A stretch of DNA of 64,000 bases from Acidipila sp. (GTDB taxonomy: Bacteria; Acidobacteriota; Terriglobia; Acidiferrales; UBA7541), in contig JAAFGT010000004.1 in NCBI GenBank assembly GCA_010365215.1, positions 1-64,000 of the forward strand, given 5' to 3'. This document shows positions 16,638-25,854 of this stretch, in pieces. The position numbers and the translations under genes are program-made. The notes below the pieces were generated by a model. The model saw only the letters and a list, made by a program, of their open reading frames with translations. It was not told where the DNA came from and did not search any database. Each line of letters starts with the position of its first letter. Positions within the stretch are counted from its first letter, which is position 1.

Positions 16638-17207
16638 ATGACCTGGATCAAGACCATTCGCATGGAGGAGGCCGGCGAACGGCTCAAAAAGGCGATGGAG
16701 GGACAGGCGAAACTCTATCCCGTCGAGTACGCTTCGCCGGTGCATACAGCCGCGGGAGAAGAGACGGCGGAAATCGTGGCGTCGCACACGCTGATTCCCG
16801 AGGCGCTGCATCACGCGTTCAGTACGTTTGGCGTTTTGATGTCGCCGGAGCTACCGCTCACGCGAAGCCAGCACGAAATGATCACGACCCTAGTGTCGGT
16901 GACCAACCGCTGCCACTATTGAATTGAATCGCACGCAGAGTTTCTGCGTCGAGTGACTTTGGACGAGGCGATGGTTGAGGCGCTGAAGAAGGATTACCGG
17001 ACCGCTCCCATTTCCGATCGGGACCGCACCATGCTGGACTACGTGGTGAAGCTGACCAAGGACGCGACACAGTGCTCGCGCGAAGATCATGCGCGGCTTC
17101 GCGCTGCGGGCTTCGATGATCGCGGAATCCTGCAAATTACGCTGATCGCATCCTGGTTCAACTACATCAACCGGGTGGCCGATGCGCTGGGCGTTGGACG
17201 CCCGTGA
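16638..17207 (+). CDS. AhpD-like (carboxymuconolactone decarboxylase fold) selenoprotein, Sec encoded by in-frame TGA
   Basis: One reading frame of 189 residues is interrupted only by TGA at 16920-16922 (residue 95). Joined, it carries the AhpD catalytic tetrad E80, C92, U95, H99 (spacing 12-3-4), the same as Glu118/Cys130/Cys133/His137 of mycobacterial AhpD from memory, so the TGA replaces the peroxidatic cysteine in a C-x-x-U motif (CHY-U-IESH). Both halves keep family-like sequence ([18 protein letters not shown] before; [27 protein letters not shown] after). AAGGAG lies 5 nt before ATG. A hairpin 16 nt after the TGA fits a bacterial SECIS. The next gene overlaps the true stop by 4 nt (GTGA), as expected if ribosomes translate to 17207. 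Predicted role: cytoplasmic thiol/selenol peroxidase or reductase. A nonsense mutation is the alternative. Routine annotation would split it into 94- and 84-residue proteins. Confidence 0.82.
16920..16954 (+). promoter_or_regulatory. Candidate bacterial SECIS element with Sec TGA codon
   Basis: After the TGA, 16 nt lead to the loop. ACGCAG (16933-16938) pairs perfectly with CTGCGT (16944-16949) around AGTTT. The lower stem continues G-C, C-G, T-A with a single bulged C. A G at the second loop position and the TGA-to-loop distance match the bacterial SECIS rules, and the loop resembles AGGTCT of E. coli fdhF (from memory). The hairpin lies wholly inside the coding frame. Confidence 0.7.
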
Positions 17208-18919
17208 AAACGGCGCGCACGGCTGCAAGCTCATGGAGGGCGGTTTTTCTCGGGGCCCTGTTTGTGCTGCTCGTCGTCGCCACCAGCGCAGGCGAGGCGC
17301 AGCCGGACGCAAGGATCCAGTTTCGCGAGGTTACGCAGCAGGCGGGTATACGCTTTGTGCACAACAATGGAGCATTCGGACAGAAGTATCTGCCCGAGAC
17401 GCTGGGTTCGGGCGTGGCTTTTATCGACTACGATAATGACGGTTGGCCGGACATTTTTCTGGTCAACGGAATGGACTGGCCGGGGCATCAGCAAAAGCAC
17501 ACGACGCCGAAGCTCTATCACAACAACCATGACGGCACATTTACGGACGTAACACACAAGGCGGGTCTGGACATCGAGATGTTCGGGCTGGGAGTGGCGG
17601 TCGGCGATTTTGACAACGACGGTTCTGATGACCTCTTCCTGACGGCACTGGGGCAAAGCCGGCTGTTCCGCAACAACGGAAACGGCACGTTCACCGACGT
17701 GACCCAGAAGGCCGGGCTCAAAGGCGTCAGTGAATTCAGCACCGCGGCGGCTTGGGTGGATTACGACAGGGATGGCAAGCTGGATCTGGTAGTTGGCAAC
17801 TACGTGCAGTGGAGTCAGGCGAGGGACATATACTGCACCCTCGACGGCAAGAGCAAATCCTACTGCACGCCGGAATCGTACCAGGGGACGGCGGTGCGGC
17901 TTTGGCATAATCGCGGCGACGGAACATTTGAAGACGCCACGCAGAAGGCCGGTCTAGGCGACCCCACCTCGAAGACATTGGGCGTCGCCGTGCTGGATTA
18001 TGACCAGGACGGATGGCCCGATCTCCTCTTTGCCAACGATACGCAGCCCAACAAACTTTACCGCAACAACGGCAACGGCACCTTCAGCGAGCGCGGGGTC
18101 ATTGCCGGCGTTGCCTTCAGCGAGGATGGCGTGGCGCGCGCCGGGATGGGCGTGGACGCGGCCGATTACGATCGCTCCGGCTATCCAAGCATTCTCATCA
18201 GCAATTTCGCGAACCAGATGCTCGCGCTATACCACAACGAGGGGAAGGGGTTGTTCGTTGACGCGGCGCCGCAGTCTGAAGTGGGCCGCGCGACGTTGCT
18301 TACGCTGGGATTCGCCTGCTTTTTCTTCGACTACGATTTGGACGGCTGGCCCGACATATTGGTGGCGAACGGGCACATTGACCCGGACATTCAGCGCGTC
18401 CAGGCGAATGTTCACTATGCGGAATCTCCGCATCTATTCCGGAATCTCAGCAAGGGAAAATTCCGGGAAGTGACCGCAGGTCTCGGCAAGGCATTCAACA
18501 CGCCGCGCGTGGCGCGGGGGGCGGCCTACGCGGATATTGATAATGACGGGCGCTCCGATTTGCTGATCTCCAGTAATGGCGGTGCGGCGGTGCTGTTCCG
18601 CAACGAAGGCGGGACGAACCGGAGTTTGCGGGTGAAGCTGACCGGCTCAAAATCGAATCGCGACGGGATCGGCGCAGTGGTTCGCGTCACTGCCGGCGGC
18701 GAGAGCCAGTCGCAGGTGCTGCGCAGCGGATCCAGCTATCTTTCTGCCAACGAACTCGTGCTGACATTTGGCCTGGGCCAGAACGCCAAGGCCGATGCGG
18801 TGGAGATCCACTGGCCCAGCGGACAAGTCGACGGTTTGACAAACGTCGCGGCCGGACAGACGATAAGTGTGACAGAAATGAAAGGCATCACTTCCGCGCG
18901 ACCGTTCGGAAAGAAATAA
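17204..18919 (+). CDS. CRTAC1 family protein (FG-GAP/VCBS repeats, ASPIC/UnbV)
   Basis: 571 residues with a signal peptide ([19 protein letters not shown]). Repeated FG-GAP/VCBS blades with calcium-type loops ([44 protein letters not shown]) form a beta-propeller. The C-terminal ASPIC/UnbV domain ([17 protein letters not shown], then [14 protein letters not shown]) is diagnostic. It acts outside the cytoplasm; its biochemical function is unknown in the family. GTG 17204 overlaps the stop of the selenoprotein gene, so the two are translationally coupled. Confidence 0.92.
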   Translation: MKTARTAASSWRAVFLGALFVLLVVATSAGEAQPDARIQFREVTQQAGIRFVHNNGAFGQKYLPETLGSGVAFIDYDNDGWPDIFLVNGMDWPGHQQKHTTPKLYHNNHDGTFTDVTHKAGLDIEMFGLGVAVGDFDNDGSDDLFLTALGQSRLFRNNGNGTFTDVTQKAGLKGVSEFSTAAAWVDYDRDGKLDLVVGNYVQWSQARDIYCTLDGKSKSYCTPESYQGTAVRLWHNRGDGTFEDATQKAGLGDPTSKTLGVAVLDYDQDGWPDLLFANDTQPNKLYRNNGNGTFSERGVIAGVAFSEDGVARAGMGVDAADYDRSGYPSILISNFANQMLALYHNEGKGLFVDAAPQSEVGRATLLTLGFACFFFDYDLDGWPDILVANGHIDPDIQRVQANVHYAESPHLFRNLSKGKFREVTAGLGKAFNTPRVARGAAYADIDNDGRSDLLISSNGGAAVLFRNEGGTNRSLRVKLTGSKSNRDGIGAVVRVTAGGESQSQVLRSGSSYLSANELVLTFGLGQNAKADAVEIHWPSGQVDGLTNVAAGQTISVTEMKGITSARPFGKK

Positions 18920-18927
18920 CTCTAACC

Positions 18928-21900
18928 ATGAAACGATTCCAGGTATTTTCCATGTGGCCGCTCTTCTTTAGCGTTCTATTCCTGCTGGCCGCCGTTTCTT
19001 TCACCATGTCTTCCACGGAACAGCACACGAGCAGCTCCCGGAACCCTGGTAAGGCGAAGGCCCCCTCTGTTACCGCATACGACGCGGCGCGCCTGAACAA
19101 CCTGGGCGTTGCCTATATGGGCCAGCAGCGCACCCAACAGGCTCAGAAGTTTTTCGAACAAGCCCTCGACGCTGATCCTAAGTTTTTCCTCGCGCGTTTG
19201 AATTTTGGGATCTGCCTGTACAGCCAGCGCAAGCTCGAGCAAGCGCGCGCGGCGCTCGAAGATGCGGTAGAGAAGCTGCCGTCTGATCCTTATGCTGGCT
19301 TTAATCTGGGTCTGGTCTTGAAAGACCTGAACGAAACGGACAAAGCCATCGCTGCGTTCCTACGGGTAGGCGATGTGGCGCCGGAGGACGCTGACACGCG
19401 GTACTTTCTGGGAGTTCTTTACTCGCAAGAGCAGAAGTACGGGGAGGCCATCACCGCTTTCGATCGCGCACTGGTGTTGAATCCCTTACACGCCTCCGCC
19501 GAATTTGGGCTGGCGCGGGCGTATCAGCGCAAAGGTGATGCTGAGAGCACCCGCGTACACCTAGCGAAATTTCAAAAAATTGTTGAAAAACGGCTGGGCT
19601 CGCCGGTAGGGGCAGGATATGGGGAGCAGGGCCGGTATTCCGTTGTAGAGTTCGCGCGTGTCGCGGCCATTGAACCACCACCGGCGATTACGGTGAAATT
19701 TGTCGAGCTGCCGATCTCGGATACCCTGAAGACCACGGGAACCTCCACCATTGCCGGTTCGGCCATTGGACCGAGTACCGGCGCATGCTTCTTTGATTAC
19801 GACGGCGATGGCCGCCCGGATCTCTTCCTGGTGACCGCCTCTTCAAAAGGGACGAGCCGGCTGCTGCGGAATCTCGGTGGCGGGCAGTTCCAAGATGTTA
19901 CGGAAGCCGCCGGGCTGAAATTGACGGGAAGCGGGTTCGGCTGCGCCGCGGGAGATTTTGACAACGATGGGCACACCGACTTGGCGGTGTGTCTGACGGA
20001 CGGCGTGCGACTGCTTCGCAACCAGGGAGACGGCACCTTCGCGGATGTAACGGAGAAGGCCGGTATCCGCCGCGAGACCGGCTGCGTCAGCGTGACGTTC
20101 GTGGATTACGACCACGACGGCGACGTCGACCTTTATATCGTCAATGCGGCGGCCGAAGCCGCGAACTCCAGTCCCCAGCGCAACGTGCTCTGGCGAAACA
20201 ATGCGAACGGCACTTTCACTCAAGTTAGCGGGGAGACGGGGCTCGACCTCGCCGCCACCGGCGCAGGCGTGGTCACCAGCGATTTCAACAACGACCGCGC
20301 TATTGATTTCGTGGTCGCGGGAGGCGCCAGCGGCGCGCAAATGTACGTTAATCCTCGCGAGGGAAAATTCCTGCCGCTGCCGGCGATTGATTTTCATAAG
20401 GAGAACCTGCCGCCGGCTGTGGGAGTGACCGCATTCGATTTTGACAAAGACGGCTGGATGGATCTCGCGTTCACGCACGCAGGAGCGCCGGGAATCAGCC
20501 TGTGGCGCAACATCGAAGGCAAAAAACTGGCGCGCGTTCCATTACCCGGCTTCGATTGGCAGCGGGGATGGGGACTTGCCGCCATCGATTACGATAACGA
20601 CGGCTGGATCGATCTGATGGCGGCGGGCGAATCTGCGAACGGCGGGGAACTGCGGCTGCTGCGCAATTTGGGGCCGAGAGGTTGGTCGGACGCAACAAAG
20701 GATGTGCATCTCGACGCGGTTCGCGTCACGCAACCGCGCGCCGTTGCTGTCGCAGATGTGGACGGCGACGGCGACGCAGATCTGGCGGTTACCCAACTCG
20801 GTGGTCCACCGCTCCTGCTGCGCAATGACGGCGGCAATAAGCGCAACTGGTTACGGATCGACCTGAAAGCGCTGGCCGACAACAAGAGCGCCATTGGTAC
20901 AAAGATTGAGATGTACGCCGGGCCGCTCTATCAAAAGTGGGAGATCCAAGGCGCGTCGGGCTACCTGAGCCAGAACGCGGCGCCAATTCTGGCTGGCTTG
21001 GGGAGCGAGACTGAAGCGGAAGCGGTCCGCGTGCTGTGGCCGACCGGCGTGCCGCAGGACGAAGTGAAGCTGGCCGCGCGCAGCGCGCGAACGCTCGAGG
21101 AAATAGACCGGCGTGGCAGCTCCTGCCCGGTTCTGTTCGCATGGAACGGGCACGAATACGAATTCATTGCCGACATGCTGGGGGCGGGGGTGGTGGGCCA
21201 CTGGGTAGCGCCGGGTGAACGCGATGTGGCCGATTCGAGCGAGTACTTGAAGGTTTCTGGGCGCAGCGCAAGGCTGCGCGAGGGCATGCTCAGCTTCCGC
21301 TTCATGGAGCCGATGGAAGAGACCGTCTATCTTGATCAGGTGCGACTGCTGGCCATCGATCATCCCGCGGCAATTGATGTGTATCCAAACGAACGGTTCG
21401 TGAGCGCGCCGCCGTTTCCGGAATTCCGCGTGATCACAAGCCGCGATGCACATCCACCTGTGGGCGCTTGGGACGATCATGGGACTGGCGTCCTCGGCCT
21501 CGTCACCAAGAAGGACCGCAAGTACGTAACAGACTTCGAGGGCTTGCCGTTCGCTGGTTTCGCGAAGCTGCACTGGCTCGAACTTGACCTTGGCGCGGGG
21601 GACGCACAACCGCCCCAGCGGCTGCTGATGCACGGTTATACGGACTACTTCACTGCCACGTCGATGTACGCGGCGGATCAGGCGGGGATTAAAGTGATTG
21701 CGCCCTATGTGGAGGCGCTTGGCGTTGACGGGCGTTGGATTCGAGTGGTCGAGGATATGGGTTTTCCGGCAGGGCTGGCGCGGACGATGGTCGTCGATCT
21801 GACGGGAAAGCTGCCGCACGGAACGCGGCGGATCCGCATTGTTACCAACCTGAAAATCTATTGGGACCAGATCCTGATTGATACCACTCCCAAGCAACAG

Positions 21901-22416
21901 CCGTACCGGGTGAACGAAATCCCGCTCGCCAGTGCGGCGCTCGATTTTTTCGGCTACCCAAGGGAAATTCGTCTTAACCCTGCCAGTGATATGACCTATT
22001 CCTTTACAAACCGCAGTCGCACGGGCCCGTATGCGCGGGCTGCGGGTAATTACACGCGGTACGGAGATGTTCGGCAATTACTGCGCGCCGCCGATGACCG
22101 GTTTGTGGTGTTCAGCTCGGGCGAAGGTGTGAAGCTCGATTTCGATCCGCGCGGGTTGCCAGCGCTTCCGGCTGGCTGGATTCGGGACTACTTCTTCTTT
22201 GCCGATGGATTTGAGAAGGACCTGGATTTCTATGCGGCGTACGCGTACACCGTGGAGCCGCTGCCGTATCACACCTTGCTGGCCTACCCATATCCGGGCG
22301 CGGCGGGATATCCCGCAGACGCGGAGCACTTGCGCTATGAGTTGGATTACAACACACGGCCGGTGCCGGGGGGCTTGCCCATGAACCTGCGGTACAACTT
22401 CAAATCGCCCAAGTGA
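18928..22416 (+). CDS. TPR-CRTAC1 fusion with large unknown C-terminal region
   Basis: 1162 residues. A signal peptide or anchor (FFSVLFLLAAVSFTMSS) precedes TPR repeats (about 50-225; LNNLGVAYMGQQRTQQAQKFFEQ), then FG-GAP/VCBS blades (about 285-640; DYDGDGRPDLF, DFDNDGHTDLA, DYDNDGWIDLM) and an ASPIC/UnbV-like segment ending VLWPTGVPQDEV near 715. The last 430 residues, starting at CPVLFAWNGHEYEFIADMLG, match no domain I recognise and are rich in aromatic residues. It starts 8 bp after the preceding gene and is the last gene of the cytochrome-selenoprotein operon. It could be a periplasmic scaffold or an unknown enzyme. Confidence 0.9.
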   Translation: MKRFQVFSMWPLFFSVLFLLAAVSFTMSSTEQHTSSSRNPGKAKAPSVTAYDAARLNNLGVAYMGQQRTQQAQKFFEQALDADPKFFLARLNFGICLYSQRKLEQARAALEDAVEKLPSDPYAGFNLGLVLKDLNETDKAIAAFLRVGDVAPEDADTRYFLGVLYSQEQKYGEAITAFDRALVLNPLHASAEFGLARAYQRKGDAESTRVHLAKFQKIVEKRLGSPVGAGYGEQGRYSVVEFARVAAIEPPPAITVKFVELPISDTLKTTGTSTIAGSAIGPSTGACFFDYDGDGRPDLFLVTASSKGTSRLLRNLGGGQFQDVTEAAGLKLTGSGFGCAAGDFDNDGHTDLAVCLTDGVRLLRNQGDGTFADVTEKAGIRRETGCVSVTFVDYDHDGDVDLYIVNAAAEAANSSPQRNVLWRNNANGTFTQVSGETGLDLAATGAGVVTSDFNNDRAIDFVVAGGASGAQMYVNPREGKFLPLPAIDFHKENLPPAVGVTAFDFDKDGWMDLAFTHAGAPGISLWRNIEGKKLARVPLPGFDWQRGWGLAAIDYDNDGWIDLMAAGESANGGELRLLRNLGPRGWSDATKDVHLDAVRVTQPRAVAVADVDGDGDADLAVTQLGGPPLLLRNDGGNKRNWLRIDLKALADNKSAIGTKIEMYAGPLYQKWEIQGASGYLSQNAAPILAGLGSETEAEAVRVLWPTGVPQDEVKLAARSARTLEEIDRRGSSCPVLFAWNGHEYEFIADMLGAGVVGHWVAPGERDVADSSEYLKVSGRSARLREGMLSFRFMEPMEETVYLDQVRLLAIDHPAAIDVYPNERFVSAPPFPEFRVITSRDAHPPVGAWDDHGTGVLGLVTKKDRKYVTDFEGLPFAGFAKLHWLELDLGAGDAQPPQRLLMHGYTDYFTATSMYAADQAGIKVIAPYVEALGVDGRWIRVVEDMGFPAGLARTMVVDLTGKLPHGTRRIRIVTNLKIYWDQILIDTTPKQQPYRVNEIPLASAALDFFGYPREIRLNPASDMTYSFTNRSRTGPYARAAGNYTRYGDVRQLLRAADDRFVVFSSGEGVKLDFDPRGLPALPAGWIRDYFFFADGFEKDLDFYAAYAYTVEPLPYHTLLAYPYPGAAGYPADAEHLRYELDYNTRPVPGGLPMNLRYNFKSPK

Positions 22417-22582
22417 ATATTGATGGCACGCCCGAGACTCCGTCGCCTAATTCATCAGGAGCGCTTGTCGTGAGGTGGCATGCTTCCCCTGGCGACGAAA
22501 TATGTGAGCTTGTTTCGCGCAAAAATCCGATGTACTCGTCTACAATCGCTGCGACGCTCGGCACCGGCCATGGGGAGGATAA

Positions 22583-23728
22583 GTGATAACTCACAAAGTG
22601 ATTCTGGGGATGGCGCTGTCTATCGTCTTCGTTTCAAGCCCGAGTTTCGGCTCACCGGGAACTGGGAGGCACAACGTGAAGAAGGCCACAGCGGCCAAGA
22701 GCGTGTTCGGTAAAATGGCAGATGGGACGACTATCGATCTCTTCTCGCTTACCAATGCCGGCGGGACAACCGCAAAACTGATTAGCTACGGTGCCTCGCT
22801 CGAGAGCCTCTCGGTGCCGGATCGAAATGGAAACTTCAACGATGTAGTTCTGGGTTTCGATGATTTAAAGGAGTACCTGGGCGAACACCCCTACTTCGGC
22901 GCAACCATCGGGCGCGTTGCCAATCGAATTGCCAAGGGCAAATTCACCTTAGGCGGCAAGGAGTATTCGCTGGCGATCAACAACGCGCCTAATACGCTGC
23001 ATGGCGGTAAAGAAGGATTCAGCCGCAAAGTCTGGAAGGGCGAAATTATTGGAGGATCGGCCGGAGCGTCGGTGCGATTCACTTATGTCAGTCCGGATGG
23101 CGAGGAAGGATATCCCGGAACATTGAAAGCTACAGTCGTTTACACGCTCACCGATCAGAACGCGCTTCAGATTAAGTACACGGCAAGCGTGGACAAAACT
23201 ACCATCGTGAATCTAACCAATCATAGCTACTTCAATTTGGCAGGAAGCGGAAGCATACTTAATCATGTGTTGTACCTGAATGCAGACAAGTACACGCCCG
23301 TGGATTCAACGCTGATTCCCACCGGAGAAATTGCGCCGGTTAGGGGGACGCCATTCGACTTTACCGCAGCCACAGCGATTGGGGCGCGCATCAGCCAGGT
23401 GGCCGGCGATCCAGGCGGGTACGACCACAATTTTGTGCTGAACGGCCCGGCTGGCAGGTTGAAGCTCGCCGCTCGGGTGAGCGAGCCGACCTCAGGACGC
23501 CAAGTGGAAATGTGGACGACAGAACCCGGAGTACAGTTTTACAGTGGGAATTTTCTGGACGGCACAAATAAGGGAAAGCAAGGCGCCATATATGCGAAGC
23601 ATGGCGGGTTCTGCCTCGAGGCGCAGCATTTTCCGGACTCCGTGAACCATGCGAACTTTCCCTCGACTATCCTCCGGCCGGGCTCGCTGTACAGACAACA
23701 GACGGTCTACAAATTTTCCACGAAGTAG
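22583..23728 (+). CDS. galM: Aldose 1-epimerase (mutarotase), secreted
   Basis: 381 residues with an N-terminal signal peptide (KVILGMALSIVFVSSPSFG). The mutarotase fold is clear: ISYGASLESLSVPDRNG, FGATIGRVANRI, His140 (TLHGG), catalytic His214 (LTNHSYFNLAG) and catalytic Glu346 (GFCLEAQHFPDS). It converts beta- to alpha-galactose or glucose. Its export suggests it acts on sugars released outside the cell. GTG 22583 has GGAGG 4 nt upstream. It converges on the galT end of the Leloir operon and is probably functionally linked to it. Confidence 0.95.
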   Translation: MITHKVILGMALSIVFVSSPSFGSPGTGRHNVKKATAAKSVFGKMADGTTIDLFSLTNAGGTTAKLISYGASLESLSVPDRNGNFNDVVLGFDDLKEYLGEHPYFGATIGRVANRIAKGKFTLGGKEYSLAINNAPNTLHGGKEGFSRKVWKGEIIGGSAGASVRFTYVSPDGEEGYPGTLKATVVYTLTDQNALQIKYTASVDKTTIVNLTNHSYFNLAGSGSILNHVLYLNADKYTPVDSTLIPTGEIAPVRGTPFDFTAATAIGARISQVAGDPGGYDHNFVLNGPAGRLKLAARVSEPTSGRQVEMWTTEPGVQFYSGNFLDGTNKGKQGAIYAKHGGFCLEAQHFPDSVNHANFPSTILRPGSLYRQQTVYKFSTK

Positions 23729-23784
23729 AGTGGGACGGCGTTCACGCGATCTTAGTTTGAAAGCATCTGAAAAGTGGATTGCTC

Positions 23785-24882
23785 TCATCGTGTGCCGCTC
23801 ATCTCACGCAGCCGGGCGGCGGCGGCCTCCGCAGTAATATCGCGCTGGGGTGTTCCCAGCATCTCGAAGCCCACCATAAACTTTCGCACCGTTGCGGAGC
23901 GCAATAGAGGCGGATAGAAGTGTGCATGCAGATGCCATTCAGGATGCGATTGTCCGTCAGTGGGACGCTGATGAAATCCCATGGAATAAGGGAAAGAAAC
24001 CTGGAAAAGGCGATCGTAACGCGTGGTCAATTCTTTTAGCGCATCGGCCAATGCATCTCGCTGCTCGACGGCGAGATCGGTCATCGCCCCCTGGTGGGCT
24101 CGTGCCAGGATGATCGTTTCAAAGGGCCAGACCGCCCAGAACGGAACTAGCACGGAGAAGTGCTGGTTTTCGAAGACCATGCGTCCTCCCAACGCACGCT
24201 CCAACGCAAGGTAGTCGCAGAGCAAACAGCAATTACGGGTGGATCGATACTCACCCTGGGCAAGCTGTTCCTTGGCAGGCTCGTCAGGAATACTTGCGCT
24301 GGCCCAGATCTGGCCGTGCGGATGAGGATTGCTGGCACCCATTAATGCGCCGCGATTTTCGAAAATCTGAACGTAGTTGATCGAGGGGATCTGGCCAAGA
24401 TCCTGGTACTGCGCAATCCATACGTCCACCACACCGCGAATCTCGGGCGCGGTCATTCGCGCCAGCGTCAAATCGTGACGCGGCGAAAAACAGACCACGC
24501 GGCACACTCCGGATTCGCTGCGGGCCACAATTAAATCTTTCTGATCAATGCTACCCGCCGGGGTGTCACGCAGCAGCGCTGGGTAATCGTTGTCAAACAC
24601 GAGCGTGGCGTGGTAGGCAGGATTGCGCGTGCCGACGGCGCGAGTGTTCCCCGGGCACATGTAGCAAGAAGGGTCGTAGGCCGGTTGTGCGTCGGTTGAG
24701 AGCTGCTCCACCTGGCCAAGCCAGGGCCGCTGGGTGCGATGCGGAGAGACCAAAACCCACTCCCGGGTTAGTGGATTGAGACGCCGGTGCGGGTGCTCGA
24801 CCAGATTAAGAGTTGCCGTCCTGACTTCCGCAGCGGAGGAATGGGGAACCCCTGGCTTGTCGTCAATTGGACCTGTAACCAT
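23785..24882 (-). CDS. galT: Galactose-1-phosphate uridylyltransferase
   Basis: 365 residues, HIT-superfamily GalT. The active site NPHPHGQIW has His189 as the covalent nucleophile. Zinc ligands include Cys73 and Cys76 (CYMCPGN), and the C-terminal [14 protein letters not shown] is also conserved. It transfers UMP from UDP-glucose to galactose-1-phosphate. The start overlaps the end of galE by 20 nt, so the pair is co-transcribed. It ends the long minus-strand carbohydrate operon. Confidence 0.97.
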   Translation of the reverse strand: MVTGPIDDKPGVPHSSAAEVRTATLNLVEHPHRRLNPLTREWVLVSPHRTQRPWLGQVEQLSTDAQPAYDPSCYMCPGNTRAVGTRNPAYHATLVFDNDYPALLRDTPAGSIDQKDLIVARSESGVCRVVCFSPRHDLTLARMTAPEIRGVVDVWIAQYQDLGQIPSINYVQIFENRGALMGASNPHPHGQIWASASIPDEPAKEQLAQGEYRSTRNCCLLCDYLALERALGGRMVFENQHFSVLVPFWAVWPFETIILARAHQGAMTDLAVEQRDALADALKELTTRYDRLFQVSFPYSMGFHQRPTDGQSHPEWHLHAHFYPPLLRSATVRKFMVGFEMLGTPQRDITAEAAAARLREMSGTR

Positions 24883-25846
24883 TCGGATGGCTCCTATGCC
24901 AGTCCCACGCGCCCCGCACGATGTTCTCGAGATCGGCGAAGCATGGCTTCCAGTTGAGCTCTAGCTGGATTTTCTTCGAACTGGCCACCAGCACGGCGGG
25001 ATCCCCCGGACGGCGCGGTCTTTCGACAGCGGGAATGGGATGCCCGGTCACGCGGCGGGCCACTTCTATCACCTCGCGCACGCTGAAGCCACGACCGTTC
25101 CCCAGGTTATAAATCAATTGTTCGTGCCGTGACAGAGCGTCGAGGGCCAGCAAGTGCGCGGCGGCCAAATCGACCACGTGGACGTAATCCCGGATGCAAG
25201 TGCCGTCCGAAGTCGGATAGTCGGTTCCGTAGATTTCGATCTGCTGGCGCTGGCCCAAGGCTACCTGCAAGACCAAAGGGATTAGGTGGGATTCCGGATT
25301 ATGAGCTTCACCGCGCTCGGGAGTGGCGCCGGCTGCATTGAAGTAACGCAAGCTGGCGTAGCGAAAGCCATGGATGCGCTGGAACCACTGCAGCATGCGT
25401 TCCACGAGAAGTTTTGATTCTCCGTAGGCATTCGTCGGGCAGAGGGGATCACTCTCCTCGATGGGGATACGCAGTGGATCACCGTAGAGCGCAGCGGTGG
25501 AGGAGAAGACAAATCGCTTCACACCGTGTTCCAGCATGGTCTCCAGAAGGGTCAACGTGGTAGCGGTATTGTTACGGAAGTAGCGCTCGGGAAACTTCAT
25601 CGATTCGCCGGCTTCAATCAGCGCCGCGAAGTGCATGACCGCTTGCGGCTTCGCAGAGCTGAAGACGCTGCTCAAGGCCTGGTGATCGGCAAGCTCGCCG
25701 ACCACCAATTTGGCGCCCGGGGGCACAGCCTCGAGCGCGCCATGACTGAGGTTGTCATAAATCGTTACGCCATGGCCCGCCTGCAGCAATTGGAATGCGA
25801 CTACACTGCCGAGATATCCAGCCCCACCTGTGACGAGAACGTTCAA
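24863..25846 (-). CDS. galE: UDP-glucose 4-epimerase
   Basis: 327 residues, extended SDR. The NAD site is GGAGYLGS (7-14), the catalytic Ser/Thr lies in FSSTAALYG (about 115-117), and Tyr141/Lys145 lie in YGESK. The C-terminal [17 protein letters not shown] is typical of GalE. It interconverts UDP-galactose and UDP-glucose, closing the Leloir cycle with GalK and GalT. It starts 8 bp after the GH43 gene and overlaps galT. Confidence 0.97.
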   Translation of the reverse strand: MNVLVTGGAGYLGSVVAFQLLQAGHGVTIYDNLSHGALEAVPPGAKLVVGELADHQALSSVFSSAKPQAVMHFAALIEAGESMKFPERYFRNNTATTLTLLETMLEHGVKRFVFSSTAALYGDPLRIPIEESDPLCPTNAYGESKLLVERMLQWFQRIHGFRYASLRYFNAAGATPERGEAHNPESHLIPLVLQVALGQRQQIEIYGTDYPTSDGTCIRDYVHVVDLAAAHLLALDALSRHEQLIYNLGNGRGFSVREVIEVARRVTGHPIPAVERPRRPGDPAVLVASSKKIQLELNWKPCFADLENIVRGAWDWHRSHPNGYRSN

Positions 25847-25854
25847 ATTGAAGC

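Noticed and set aside
16638-16919. Nonsense-mutated pseudogene
   Set aside because: The only defect is TGA at the catalytic Cys site; downstream frame, family motifs and coupling to the next gene are intact. Still possible, so the Sec claim is not held as certain.
16953-17207. Separate small gene starting after the TGA
   Set aside because: It has no ribosome site and represents only the C-terminal half of an AhpD-like domain in the same frame as the upstream part.
20851-22077. 408-codon minus-strand open frame
   Set aside because: Shadow of the TPR-CRTAC1 gene in high-GC DNA; composition is Arg/His-rich and no motif is present.
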